Source: Gemmatimonas phototrophica
Lineage (GTDB): Bacteria; Latescibacterota; UBA2968; UBA8231
Direction of reading: 5' to 3'
Assembly (NCBI GenBank): GCA_945861755.1
Contig: CAMAVQ010000005.1
Coordinates: forward strand, 16,023 to 80,022
DNA length: 64,000 nt
A model generated the notes under the pieces. It was given only the letters and a program-made list of their open reading frames with translations. It was not told the origin of the DNA and searched no databases. Below are positions 1-8,110 of this stretch, piece by piece. Made by a program: the position numbers and the translations under genes. The number at the start of each line of letters is the position of its first letter. The stretch's first letter is position 1.

Positions 1-1387
1 TGTGCCGCTGGTGGTGGTGCTCCCAGGTCCATTCGTCGCTGGTTTCGAGCCCCGCAGGTGCCCCCCCAGTTGGGGAAAGCACGGCGAGTAACTCCTCCAC
101 CTCGGCTTCCCCGCTGGTCTCATCCAGGCTGATGCCCAGCCGGCCCCCACCAAGTTGGCGCAAGTTGATCCGGCGCTCCGCAGCCTGATTGAGGATGATG
201 TCGAGATCTTTCCCACCCACCCGCAGGCAAAGCGTGTCAAAAAAATGCGGATGTTCGACCTGGTGCCCCAGACCCCGGCACCCGTCGGCCAACATACACG
301 CCAGCCCATGGATACGCCGGGCGATGCGCCGCAACCCCTCGGGACCATGGTACACCGCGAACATGCTGGCCACCACCGCCGGCAGCACCTGTGCGGTGCA
401 GATGTTGCTAGTGGCCTTCTCCCGGCGGATATGTTGCTCCCGCGTCTGCAGCGCCATGCGCAACGCCGGGTGTCCCTGGCTGTCCTGGGAGACCCCAATG
501 ATCCGGCCGGGTAGTTGGCGCTTGTATTCCTCGCGGGTGGCAAAATAGGCGGCATGAGGTCCGCCGTACCCCATGGGCATACCCAGACGCTGGGTGCTGC
601 CCACCGCCACGTCGGCCCCAAATTCCCCTGGGGGGGTCAGCAGGGTGAGAGCCAATGGATCGGCGGCCACCACCACTTTGGCCCCGCCGGCGTGCGCCTG
701 TTCACAGAAGGCCCGGTAGTCGTCAATGGCTCCCTCCGTGGTGGGGTACTGCAACAGAGCACCGAAACATGGCTGACCAAAAGTGAAACTCCGCCAATCC
801 CCCACGACTACCTGCCAGCCGCGCGCCTGGGCCCGGGTGCGGACCACCGCGATCGTTTGGGGATGGCAGTCGCTGCCGACAAAGAAGGCCGTGGCCTCCC
901 CCTTGCACACTCCCTGCAACATGGCCATTGCTTCGGCAGCGGCCGTCGCCTCGTCCAGGAGGGAGGCATTGGCGATTTCCATCCCGGTCAGGTCGATTAC
1001 CATGGTCTGGAAGTTGAGCAGCGCTTCCAGTCGTCCCTGGGCGATCTCCGCCTGGTAGGGTGTATACTGGGTATACCACCCGGGATTTTCGAGCACGTTG
1101 CGCTGGATGACGGGCGGTGTCAGACAATCGGCATAACCCATGCCCAGGTAGGATCGCCAAACCTGGTTGGCGGCGGCCAACTCCTGCAACTGACCGAGCA
1201 TCTGGTGTTCGGATCTGGCGAGCCCCAGATCCAGGGGGTCCTTAGTCCGAATGGACGGGGGCAAGGTCTGGTCCACTAGATCCTCCAGCGATGCTGCCCC
1301 CACCGCTGCCAACATCCGGGCAATCTCCGCCGGACGCGGACCGAGGTGGCGCCAGAGAAAACCCTCGCTGCCCTTCGTGTCTTCCAT
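1..1387 (-). CDS. gcvP: Glycine dehydrogenase (decarboxylating), P-protein, N-terminal part
   Basis: PLP-dependent P-protein of the glycine cleavage system, which decarboxylates glycine and passes the aminomethyl group to lipoyl-GcvH. The reading frame stays open to the left window edge, so only about 462 N-terminal residues are visible and the catalytic lysine lies outside. Visible family signatures are the N-terminal '[17 protein letters not shown]' stretch, '[19 protein letters not shown]', '[19 protein letters not shown]' and '[14 protein letters not shown]'. The last one, 'TSNICT', is typical of the long single-chain P-protein rather than the split GcvPA/GcvPB form. The ATG is 4 nt beyond the gcvT stop; a GTG one codon upstream is the alternative. 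It is the last visible gene of a coaE-gcvT-gcvP run. No gcvH is seen in the window. Confidence 0.93.
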   Translation of the reverse strand, partial: MEDTKGSEGFLWRHLGPRPAEIARMLAAVGAASLEDLVDQTLPPSIRTKDPLDLGLARSEHQMLGQLQELAAANQVWRSYLGMGYADCLTPPVIQRNVLENPGWYTQYTPYQAEIAQGRLEALLNFQTMVIDLTGMEIANASLLDEATAAAEAMAMLQGVCKGEATAFFVGSDCHPQTIAVVRTRAQARGWQVVVGDWRSFTFGQPCFGALLQYPTTEGAIDDYRAFCEQAHAGGAKVVVAADPLALTLLTPPGEFGADVAVGSTQRLGMPMGYGGPHAAYFATREEYKRQLPGRIIGVSQDSQGHPALRMALQTREQHIRREKATSNICTAQVLPAVVASMFAVYHGPEGLRRIARRIHGLACMLADGCRGLGHQVEHPHFFDTLCLRVGGKDLDIILNQAAERRINLRQLGGGRLGISLDETSGEAEVEELLAVLSPTGGAPAGLETSDEWTWEHHHQRH

Positions 1388-1390
1388 CAC

Positions 1391-2503
1391 TTAAGACCTT
1401 CTCGTCCTTCGGAGATGCGGAGGTACAAAAGGCAACTTCACCACTTCCACCCTGCGGCCTTTCCCTCTCAAGTCGATCTGTAGCTGAGTGCCCGGATGCC
1501 GGTATTCGGGCGCGACGAAAGCCAGGGCAATGCCCTTTTGCAGCACCGGCGAATACGTGCCACTGCTGACCGTGCCCACTTGTTTACCACCCTCGTCCAG
1601 CACGGCAAACCCCGGCCTCGGAATGCCCGCTTCTTCCAGCTTGAGCCCCACCAGACGTTGGTAGGTCCCCTCTGCCTGTTGCTGCAGCGCCTCCTTGCCG
1701 ATGAAACCTCCGGGTTTGCCGAAAGCCAGGGTCCACGCCAGGCCGGCTTCGAGAGGCGTGCGCTCGGGGCCTAATTCGTGAGCATAGAGGCAGTACCCCA
1801 TCTCGGTGCGCAGCACATCCCTCGCTCCCAGTCCACAGGGCACCGCCCCATTTTCCAGACAAGCCCGCCAAATCGCAACCAGGTTCTGAGTCCCACAGAG
1901 GATCTCAAAGCCGTCCTCCCCGGTATAACCACTGCGACTGATCAACACCTCTGCACCCGCCAGCATCGTCTTTTGACATTGGAGATAGGCCAGATCCACA
2001 GCCTGACTCCAACCCATATCGAGCACCACTTGTTCGGCCAGGGGTCCCTGCAGCGCGAGCATACCGGTTGCCGCACTGCGGTCCTCGACTTCGACCCCGC
2101 TGGAAGGATTCAGGTGACCTAGTAACCAGTCCAGATCCTGGTCCACCCGCGAGGCATTGACCACCAACAGGAACTCCTGGGCGCCCAAACGGTAAACCAG
2201 CAGATCGTCCACCGCCCCGCCCTGTTCGTCACACATCAGGGCATAACACAGGTGGTCGGTCCGCAGAACTTCCAGGTCCCGTGGCAAAAGGTATTGGAGG
2301 AACCGGAGACTTCCCGGGCCCTTGACCAGGAGTTGGCCCATATGCGAGACATCAAAGATACCCACCTGGTGGCGCACGGTCCGATGTTCTTCGGTGATAC
2401 CTTGGTACTGGACCGGCATCTCCCAGCCCCCGAACTCGACGAGCCGCGCTCCACTTTGCAGGTGGGCCGCGCGCAAAGGCGTGTGTTTCAGTTCAAGGCT
2501 CAT
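1391..2503 (-). CDS. gcvT: Aminomethyltransferase (glycine cleavage T-protein)
   Basis: T-protein transfers the methylene group from aminomethyl-lipoyl-GcvH to tetrahydrofolate and releases ammonia. The 370-residue product matches the usual bacterial length. Family motifs seen are 'TPLRAAHLQSGARLVEFGGWEMPVQY' near the start, 'VGIFDVSHMGQL', 'RSGYTGEDGFEI', and the C-terminal 'GTVSSGTYSPVLQKGIALAFV'. The start is set at the ATG beginning MSLELKHTPLR, since the longer frame adds 22 unconserved residues lying inside coaE. It overlaps the coaE end by about 11 nt and is followed by gcvP after 3 nt, so the three genes are probably co-transcribed. Confidence 0.96.
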   Translation of the reverse strand: MSLELKHTPLRAAHLQSGARLVEFGGWEMPVQYQGITEEHRTVRHQVGIFDVSHMGQLLVKGPGSLRFLQYLLPRDLEVLRTDHLCYALMCDEQGGAVDDLLVYRLGAQEFLLVVNASRVDQDLDWLLGHLNPSSGVEVEDRSAATGMLALQGPLAEQVVLDMGWSQAVDLAYLQCQKTMLAGAEVLISRSGYTGEDGFEILCGTQNLVAIWRACLENGAVPCGLGARDVLRTEMGYCLYAHELGPERTPLEAGLAWTLAFGKPGGFIGKEALQQQAEGTYQRLVGLKLEEAGIPRPGFAVLDEGGKQVGTVSSGTYSPVLQKGIALAFVAPEYRHPGTQLQIDLRGKGRRVEVVKLPFVPPHLRRTRRS

Positions 2504-3116
2504 GTCGGAGCCTCGGTTCCCTTTGCCGTGCCGCGATGTGCTGCCATACCACCTCGGCAGCCCGTGCAAGTTCCTCCAGGGTACCCTCGTTGCGCACCAC
2601 CAGGTCAGCGCGGACAGCTTTTTCCTCGGCGGGCAACTGCCAGGTCATGCGTTTATCCACTTCTTCCGGAGTCAGCCCCTGCCGCGCCGCCGCGCGTTGC
2701 CGGCGCAGCGCAACATCGGCATCAACTACTACGATCAAGTCAAATCGATCCTCCACCCCCCACTCAAAGATCAACGCCGCATCGACCACCACCAACCCCG
2801 CTTTCTCCGAACCTTCGGCACTGGCCACCTCCTCCCAGAGCCGTTTCTCCAGAAAGGGGCGCACGATCCGATTGAGCCGTTCAAAGCCCTCCTGGCTGGC
2901 AAATGCCCGCCTGCCCAACTCTTTGCGCACCACCTTGCCCGCACTGTCGGTGATGGCGGTACCAAAACCATCGACCAGTGCGGCGTTGACCTCGGGGGCC
3001 TCGAGCACCAGATGCCCGAGGCGGTCGGCATCCAACGTGGTCGCACCCCGCTGCGCCAAGAGGCGAGCCAAGGACGATTTGCCAGAGCCGATGCCACCAG
3101 TGATACCTACCACCAT
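2493..3116 (-). CDS. coaE: Dephospho-CoA kinase
   Basis: Catalyses the last step of coenzyme A synthesis, phosphorylating the 3' hydroxyl of dephospho-CoA. The 207-residue product starts with the P-loop 'GITGGIGSGKSSLARLL' and has 'DADRLGHLVL' and 'FLEKRLWEEV', all typical of the family. The ATG directly before the P-loop is preferred over a start 27 residues upstream. It is the first gene of the minus-strand run coaE-gcvT-gcvP and is divergent from clpP, with about 133 bp between them. Confidence 0.95.
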   Translation of the reverse strand: MVVGITGGIGSGKSSLARLLAQRGATTLDADRLGHLVLEAPEVNAALVDGFGTAITDSAGKVVRKELGRRAFASQEGFERLNRIVRPFLEKRLWEEVASAEGSEKAGLVVVDAALIFEWGVEDRFDLIVVVDADVALRRQRAAARQGLTPEEVDKRMTWQLPAEEKAVRADLVVRNEGTLEELARAAEVVWQHIAARQREPRLRHEP

Positions 3117-3249
3117 GGGGTTGTCCCGAATGACAAAGGGGGTGAATGTACCCGCCCTCCTACCTGGCGTCAACGCGCGCACCGCTATTGACAGCACCAG
3201 ACCTATCTAGTAAAATCTTTCAGAAATTCACCCCTACCTGGGCGGACTT

Positions 3250-3861
3250 ATGGCCATCGTACCTATCGTTATCGAACAGACTGGACGCGGAGAACGCGCC
3301 TACGATATCTTCTCGCGCCTGCTCAAGGAGCGGATCATCTTTCTCGGGGCCCCTATCGACGACAGCGAAGCCAACCTGATCATCGCCCAGTTGCTTTTCC
3401 TGGCCTCCGAAGACCCCAGTAAAGACATCTCGCTTTACATCAATAGTCCGGGGGGCAGTATCACCGATGGCCTGGCCATCTACGACACCATGCAGCACGT
3501 CCCTTGCGACGTGGCCACCCTCTGCGTGGGGCAAGCTTTTAGCATGGCCGCCATGCTGCTTGCCGGTGGGGCCAAGGGCAAACGCCACACCCTGCCCCAT
3601 GCCCGCATCATGCTCCACCAGCCCTGGGGCGGTATCGGTGGGCAGGCCGCTGATATCCAGATCCATGCCAGGGAAATCGTCGAGTGGCGCAACCGACTCA
3701 ATCAAATCCTTCAAAAGGACACTGGCCAGCCCCTCGAACGCATCGCGCAGGTGACCGAGCGAGATTACTTCCTGTCGCCCGAGGAAGCCACTGACTTCGG
3801 TATCATCGACGGCATCCTTCACTCGGCTGCCACCCTCTCCCCGCCGCAGCCCACTGTCTGA
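3250..3861 (+). CDS. clpP: ATP-dependent Clp protease proteolytic subunit
   Basis: Serine peptidase that forms the tetradecameric chamber of ClpXP/ClpAP. The 203-residue protein has the catalytic triad Ser98 (in 'GQAFSMAA'), His123 (in '[10 protein letters not shown]') and Asp172 (in '[10 protein letters not shown]'). The usual 'GQAASMGA' reads 'GQAFSMAA' here, a mild deviation beside the nucleophile. It stands alone on the plus strand; the partner gene clpX lies 2.3 kb away on the other strand, beyond two unrelated genes. The stop is convergent with the diguanylate cyclase gene across a long dyad. Confidence 0.97.
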   Translation: MAIVPIVIEQTGRGERAYDIFSRLLKERIIFLGAPIDDSEANLIIAQLLFLASEDPSKDISLYINSPGGSITDGLAIYDTMQHVPCDVATLCVGQAFSMAAMLLAGGAKGKRHTLPHARIMLHQPWGGIGGQAADIQIHAREIVEWRNRLNQILQKDTGQPLERIAQVTERDYFLSPEEATDFGIIDGILHSAATLSPPQPTV

Positions 3862-3893
3862 AACCCGGTGCCCTTAACTGTAGATCAGACAGT
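3853..3893. terminator. 9-bp inverted repeat across the clpP/diguanylate cyclase convergent ends
   Basis: The arms ACTGTCTGA (3853-3861) and TCAGACAGT (3885-3893) are perfectly complementary and enclose a 23-nt loop. Both convergent stop codons lie within the element, so the arms are also coding sequence. Neither side has a clear T-tract, so it could be a weak bidirectional terminator, a 3'-end stabilising hairpin, or chance. Confidence 0.4.
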
Positions 3894-4758
3894 TGCGCCC
3901 AGCTTCCTTGGCCCGATAGAGCCTGGTATCGACACACTCGATCAGGGCCTCGGTATCTGAAAAGTCGTTATCAGGGTAGGCGACCAGCCCGAGGCTTACG
4001 GTAACGCGGATCTGATTCTCCCCCTGGACAAAGCTGTATTCAGCGACGCTCAGACGCACTCTTTCGGCCAGGATCAGCGCCCCTTCCAGATCGGTGTGCG
4101 GCAGAATGATGGCAAACTCCTCCCCGCCGTACCGGGTCAACATATCCTCGCCGCGCATCTGGGCTCGGATCAACCCCGCGGTCTCGCGCAGCACCAAATC
4201 CCCGAACTGATGTCCCAGGGTATCGTTGACCTTCTTGAAATGGTCGAGGTCCAACAAGATAAAGCTGAAGGGATGACGATAACGCTTGGCCTCGCCGAAC
4301 TTGACTCCCAGATGCCCCTCGAGGTACCTTCGGTTGTACACCCCGGTCAGTTCGTCTACCAATGCCTGGGCCTTCATGCGGTCTAGGCGCTCATTCCCCC
4401 GCAGCAATGACTTGATCTTGACGGCCAGGGCCCCTTTCTCCAGAGGCAATGAGGCGAATTCGCTTACCCCTCGGTCCAACAATTCCAGTTGCTCGTCGTA
4501 GTTTTTGAAGTCCCCGATTATCACCACCGGCACCTCGCTTCCCAGTGGATCGCTTGCCATCCGTTTGAGCAGGACCTGCTCCTCATTCCCGAGCAGACGG
4601 CGGTCGAGTAACAGGATCTCGGTATCGTCCTGATGCAGCCCTTGCATGATCTCCCCTTCTGTGCTTACCGCAATGGCCTTGGCACCCAACAACTGGAGTA
4701 CCTCCTGGACCTGCTGCTGGAACACGGTATCGACGGAGGCGACCAGAATCTTGCTCAT
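3874..4758 (-). CDS. Receiver-like domain diguanylate cyclase (GGDEF)
   Basis: Predicted to synthesise cyclic di-GMP. The 294-residue protein has an N-terminal CheY-like domain (about 1-120) and a GGDEF domain (about 130-294). The active-site motif is GGEEF at 211-215, and an RxxD inhibitory site (R202-D205) sits five residues before it, so product inhibition is likely. The receiver domain is degenerate. A candidate phospho-acceptor Asp52 ('LLLD') remains, but the N-terminal acidic pair is 'SVD' and the usual Lys-Pro reads 'Leu-Pro', so phosphorylation is doubtful. The ATG at 4758 overlaps the upstream EpmA-like stop as ATGA and is preceded by GAGGG. That implies translational coupling. Confidence 0.9.
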   Translation of the reverse strand: MSKILVASVDTVFQQQVQEVLQLLGAKAIAVSTEGEIMQGLHQDDTEILLLDRRLLGNEEQVLLKRMASDPLGSEVPVVIIGDFKNYDEQLELLDRGVSEFASLPLEKGALAVKIKSLLRGNERLDRMKAQALVDELTGVYNRRYLEGHLGVKFGEAKRYRHPFSFILLDLDHFKKVNDTLGHQFGDLVLRETAGLIRAQMRGEDMLTRYGGEEFAIILPHTDLEGALILAERVRLSVAEYSFVQGENQIRVTVSLGLVAYPDNDFSDTEALIECVDTRLYRAKEAGRNCLIYS

Positions 4759-6077
4759 AGACAACCCTCGGCATCGTCGAAGGGAAAGGCGATGATTTCA
4801 TCGATTCGGGGAACATCGGCCAGCAACATAACCAGCCGGTCCACTCCCAGGGCCATGCCCCCGGCCGGCGGCATGCCCATTTCCAGCATCTGCAGGAACT
4901 CTTCGTCCAGCGGATGCAGCGGATAACCCCGGGCGGCTCGTTTACCTCTCTCCACCATAAAGCGCCGGCGTTGCTCCAGAGGATCGTTTAACTCGGTGAA
5001 CCCATTGGCCAACTCCACTCCCCCCAAATAAGCCTCCACCCTCTCGGCAACTTGTTCTCCGTCCACGACTTTTGCCAGCGCTGCCATCGAGGCGGGATAA
5101 TCTTTCAGCAGCACCGGTCTGCCGGCTGCCATTGCCGGTTCTACCTTTTCGAGGAAAACCTTAAAGAAAATCTCCTCCCACGTATCTCTGGTGTCAACAC
5201 TTGGGCAGTGACCGCGCACCTGGAGGTAGAACTCCTCCCTGGAAGAACCTAGCTTAAGATCCACCCCGGCAAACCGACCAAAGGCCTCCTGCACCGTAAG
5301 TCTCTCCCAAGGCGGGGTAAGGTCGAGCGGCCGGCCCTGGTATTCGACCCGCGTGGTTCCCTTCACCGCCAAGCAGACCGAGGCCACCAATTGCTCCACA
5401 TCCACCATGATCTCCTCGTAACTGGCGTAGGCCCGGTACCATTCCAGCATGGTGAATTCTGGATTGTGTAATGCAGAAAGCTCGCCATTGCGAAAACTGT
5501 GACTCAACTGGAAGAGGCGCTCGCAGCCGGCTCCCAGCAGACGCTTCATGTGATGTTCGGGCGAGCTGACCAAGCAGCAAGGAAGGCTGGTCTGCCCCAG
5601 GAAGGTGGTCTCGAAAAGGAGTAGATGGGCCTCTTGACCTGGTGTATGGACCAGAGCGGGGGTCTCTACCTCCAGGAAGCGGGCGGCGGAAAAAAAGCTC
5701 CTTATGGCCTGGAGCACTCTGGCGCGCACGAGCAGATTGGCCCGTTTGGCGGCGTTTTTCCGTTCTCTAACCTCCCACCCTGCCTGCTCCTCTAGCTGGC
5801 GTACCGGTGCCAGCACCCTCAGCGCCGAAACCTGCACCCCGACCTTGCCCATCCGCCCTTCGAGCTCGACAATTTCGCCGCTGTGCCGCACGACCACCGG
5901 GGCCTCCCAACGGCAGGGAAGCTGGCCCCACTCCGCGCAGAGCACCCCTTCTCCTTCGCCACCGCAAATGAGGCGGCCGTGTAAACGGACCTTTTCACCT
6001 TCGGTTGGCAGGGTGTCCGCCCCGTGGGTCGGAGGAAGGCAACGGGTGGGGTAGGGAAGTTCGATTCGAGGTTCCAC
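4755..6077 (-). CDS. epmA: EpmA/GenX-type lysyl ligase with extra N-terminal domain
   Basis: Class II lysyl-tRNA-synthetase paralogue of the EpmA (PoxA/GenX) group, which in E. coli attaches beta-lysine to elongation factor P. Residues about 113-440 follow EpmA closely: 'SPEHHMKRLLGAGC', motif 2 'SFRNGELSALHNPEFTMLEW', 'VELANGFTEL', and motif 3 'GMALGVDRLVMLL'. E. coli EpmA is about 325 residues and this protein is 440. The surplus is an N-terminal segment (about 20-95) rich in beta strands ('KVRLHGRLICG', 'GEIVELEGRMGKVGVQVSALRV') that looks OB-fold-like. It does not resemble the LysRS anticodon-binding domain closely enough to call. A GTG start is used. No efp or epmB gene is in the window, so the target is unknown. 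Confidence 0.83.
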   Translation of the reverse strand: MEPRIELPYPTRCLPPTHGADTLPTEGEKVRLHGRLICGGEGEGVLCAEWGQLPCRWEAPVVVRHSGEIVELEGRMGKVGVQVSALRVLAPVRQLEEQAGWEVRERKNAAKRANLLVRARVLQAIRSFFSAARFLEVETPALVHTPGQEAHLLLFETTFLGQTSLPCCLVSSPEHHMKRLLGAGCERLFQLSHSFRNGELSALHNPEFTMLEWYRAYASYEEIMVDVEQLVASVCLAVKGTTRVEYQGRPLDLTPPWERLTVQEAFGRFAGVDLKLGSSREEFYLQVRGHCPSVDTRDTWEEIFFKVFLEKVEPAMAAGRPVLLKDYPASMAALAKVVDGEQVAERVEAYLGGVELANGFTELNDPLEQRRRFMVERGKRAARGYPLHPLDEEFLQMLEMGMPPAGGMALGVDRLVMLLADVPRIDEIIAFPFDDAEGCL

Positions 6078-6138
6078 AAAAAAAAGAAGACCTATATGCC
6101 TTGGGAGGCCGATAGGCCGGCTAGTGGCTGAGAGAGTT

Positions 6139-7365
6139 TCAGGCCCTCTTTTTCTTTAAAACCAGGGTTGGTGGACCCTTGGCTTCGATAAATTCGCGGG
6201 TGATGGTACACTCCTTTACGTCCGAGCGGGAAGGAAGCTCGTACATGATCTCGAACATGGCTTTTTCGAGAACAGCTCTCAACCCCCTGGCCCCCATGGC
6301 TTTGGCTTGAGCCAGTTCGACGATCTTCCGCAACGCCTCCTCCTCGAAATGGAGGGTCAAGCCGTCCATCTCAAAGAGTTTCTGGTACTGGCGGATCAGG
6401 GCATTTCGCGGTTTGACTAGGATCTGGAGCAGGGCCGCATTGCTGAGGGGCTGAAGCACGCTGAGCACGGGTAGCCGGCCGATCAATTCGGGGATCATGC
6501 CAAACTGGATCAGGTCCTCAGGTTCAACCCGCGACAACGCCGGGGCTGGGCTGGCGAGGGGAGCCTGCTCCTGGACACCAAAACCCATGGCCCGTTGGCC
6601 CAGCCTTTGGCCGACGATCTTGTCCAAACCGTCGAAGGCCCCGCCGCAAATGAAGAGGATATTGCGGGTGTTGATCTGGACCAGCGGCTGTTCCGGGTGT
6701 TTGCGGCCCCCTTTAGGCGGCACCCCGGAAATGGTCCCCTCGAGGATCTTCAGCAGTTCCTGTTGCACCCCCTCACCGGAGACATCGCGGGTGATGGAGG
6801 GGTTGCCCGATTTTCGGGCAATCTTGTCGATTTCGTCGATGAACAGGATGCCCCGCTCGGCTTTGCTCACGTCGTATTCGGCAGACTGCAGGATGCGCAC
6901 CAGGATGTTCTCAACGTCCTCGCCGACATAGCCGGCTTCGGTGAGCACGGTGGCGTCAACAATGGCAAAGGGCACCTGCAGAATACGGGCCAGGGTTTCG
7001 GCCATCAAAGTTTTGCCCGTCCCGGTGGGGCCGATAAGCAAAATATTGCTCTTGGCCAACTCGACATCCGAGGTTCCGGAGTAAATACGCTTGTAGTGGT
7101 TGTACACGGCAACGGACAGCGCTTTCTTGGCGCGGTCCTGGCCAATAACATGCGCATCGAGGTGGGCTTTGATCTCGGCCGGTTTGGGCAAGGGCCCGCC
7201 ATTGATCTTGGGTTCCTCGCGATGCTCTTCTTCGAGCACCTCGTTGCACAGCACCACACACTCGTTGCAGATGTGGACTGAGGGGCCGGTAATGAGCTTC
7301 TCGACCTGGTTGTACCCCTTGCCACAAAAGGAGCAGGTCACCTCGTTGCGCGGCTTTTTGAGCAT
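6139..7365 (-). CDS. clpX: ATP-dependent Clp protease ATP-binding subunit ClpX
   Basis: AAA+ unfoldase that feeds substrates to ClpP. The 408-residue protein has the N-terminal four-cysteine zinc finger ('[10 protein letters not shown]...[11 protein letters not shown]'), Walker A '[14 protein letters not shown]', Walker B '[13 protein letters not shown]', the arginine-finger region '[12 protein letters not shown]', and the C-terminal sensor '[21 protein letters not shown]'. The length is as expected. It is followed by the EpmA-like gene after about 60 bp and preceded by the cold-shock-domain gene, all on the minus strand. Confidence 0.97.
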   Translation of the reverse strand: MLKKPRNEVTCSFCGKGYNQVEKLITGPSVHICNECVVLCNEVLEEEHREEPKINGGPLPKPAEIKAHLDAHVIGQDRAKKALSVAVYNHYKRIYSGTSDVELAKSNILLIGPTGTGKTLMAETLARILQVPFAIVDATVLTEAGYVGEDVENILVRILQSAEYDVSKAERGILFIDEIDKIARKSGNPSITRDVSGEGVQQELLKILEGTISGVPPKGGRKHPEQPLVQINTRNILFICGGAFDGLDKIVGQRLGQRAMGFGVQEQAPLASPAPALSRVEPEDLIQFGMIPELIGRLPVLSVLQPLSNAALLQILVKPRNALIRQYQKLFEMDGLTLHFEEEALRKIVELAQAKAMGARGLRAVLEKAMFEIMYELPSRSDVKECTITREFIEAKGPPTLVLKKKRA

Positions 7366-7404
7366 GAGTCGCCGATGGTCCTTTCGTCTTGCCCTAAGCT
7401 GAAC

Positions 7405-8007
7405 TCAGTTGTCCCCCGGCGGAGCGACCGGTGCTGTCGCCGCTTCGCTCTCTGCCGGGGCCGACGTCGATACTGGGGCCTGTTCCACCGTCTCGGCCTC
7501 CGTATTTCCTGGGGGGTCTTCCCCTGGGACAGTCTCCTTGCCGGCCTTCATCACGTTAATCGCCTGGAATCCTTTGGCCGTCTTGGTGACCATGAACTCC
7601 ACCTCATCACCCGGGGCCAGGCTGCGGTCCCAGGATGAGATGTCGCGCCAATGGACAAAGACATCCGTGTTGCTATCAGTGGAGATGAATCCGTACCCCT
7701 TGTCGTTGTTGAACCATTTGACCTTGCCCTTGATCCAGTTATTTTCCAACAGGCTCTCTCCGGCGGCAACCGGCGTGTTCTCGGTTTCCGGGGCCTTAGA
7801 GGACTGTCCGCTTTCCAGCTCCAGAACCCGTTCGCTGAGTTGGCGCGTCAGGCCTTCCCCTCCCTCAGCTCCCACCACCAGCCATTCAAAGCCGGCAAAT
7901 AGACCCAGGACGTACGGGCTGTCTGAGCCATGGAGTTTTCTGGCTTGGCAGATCCTCTGGGCCAGGGAAGAAAGGTGCGCATGGTCTAGTACCACGGAGA
8001 CAGACAA
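7405..8007 (-). CDS. Cold-shock-domain protein with novel N-terminal extension and acidic tail
   Basis: Predicted nucleic-acid-binding protein. The cold-shock domain spans about 92-157 with RNP1 'KGYGFIS' and RNP2 'VFVHW'. It is flanked by an unrecognised, probably folded N-terminal region of about 80 residues ('LDHAHLSSLAQRICQARKL', 'GLFAGFEWLVVG') and a Pro/Ala/Glu-rich acidic tail of about 40 residues. Ordinary Csp proteins are about 70 residues, so this one is nearly three times as long. The start is a TTG with a strong AGGAGG 10 nt upstream. A consensus promoter with an embedded dyad lies about 70 bp upstream. The function of the N-terminal region is unknown. Confidence 0.87.
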   Translation of the reverse strand: MSVSVVLDHAHLSSLAQRICQARKLHGSDSPYVLGLFAGFEWLVVGAEGGEGLTRQLSERVLELESGQSSKAPETENTPVAAGESLLENNWIKGKVKWFNNDKGYGFISTDSNTDVFVHWRDISSWDRSLAPGDEVEFMVTKTAKGFQAINVMKAGKETVPGEDPPGNTEAETVEQAPVSTSAPAESEAATAPVAPPGDN

Positions 8008-8076
8008 GGATACCTATCCTCCTGTTATTCGTGAAGCTATCCTGTTACCCGACTTCAGAGCTGCATACATTTTGAA

Positions 8077-8105
8077 TTAATAGCACCACTTTGGTGTTTT
8101 GTCAA
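8077..8105 (-). promoter_or_regulatory. Sigma70-type promoter with dyad in the spacer, for the cold-shock-domain gene
   Basis: On the minus strand TTGACA (8100-8105) is separated by exactly 17 bp from TATTAA (8077-8082). The spacer contains the dyad CACCA-CTT-TGGTG at 8084-8096, between the two hexamers, where a repressor would block polymerase. The dyad has no T-tract after it and does not look like a terminator for the upstream permease gene. Confidence 0.65.
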
Positions 8106-8110
8106 CTGTA

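Noticed and set aside
515..1279. Long plus-strand frame of 254 codons
   Set aside because: It is antisense to gcvP, whose frame carries strong P-protein motifs; the plus frame is low in family-like patterns.
2493..2503. Overlap of coaE and gcvT as a possible frameshift
   Set aside because: Both proteins are full length with conserved ends; an 11-bp overlap is ordinary for a compact operon.
2322..3191. Plus-strand frame of 289 codons
   Set aside because: It is antisense to coaE and the start of gcvT, both well supported.
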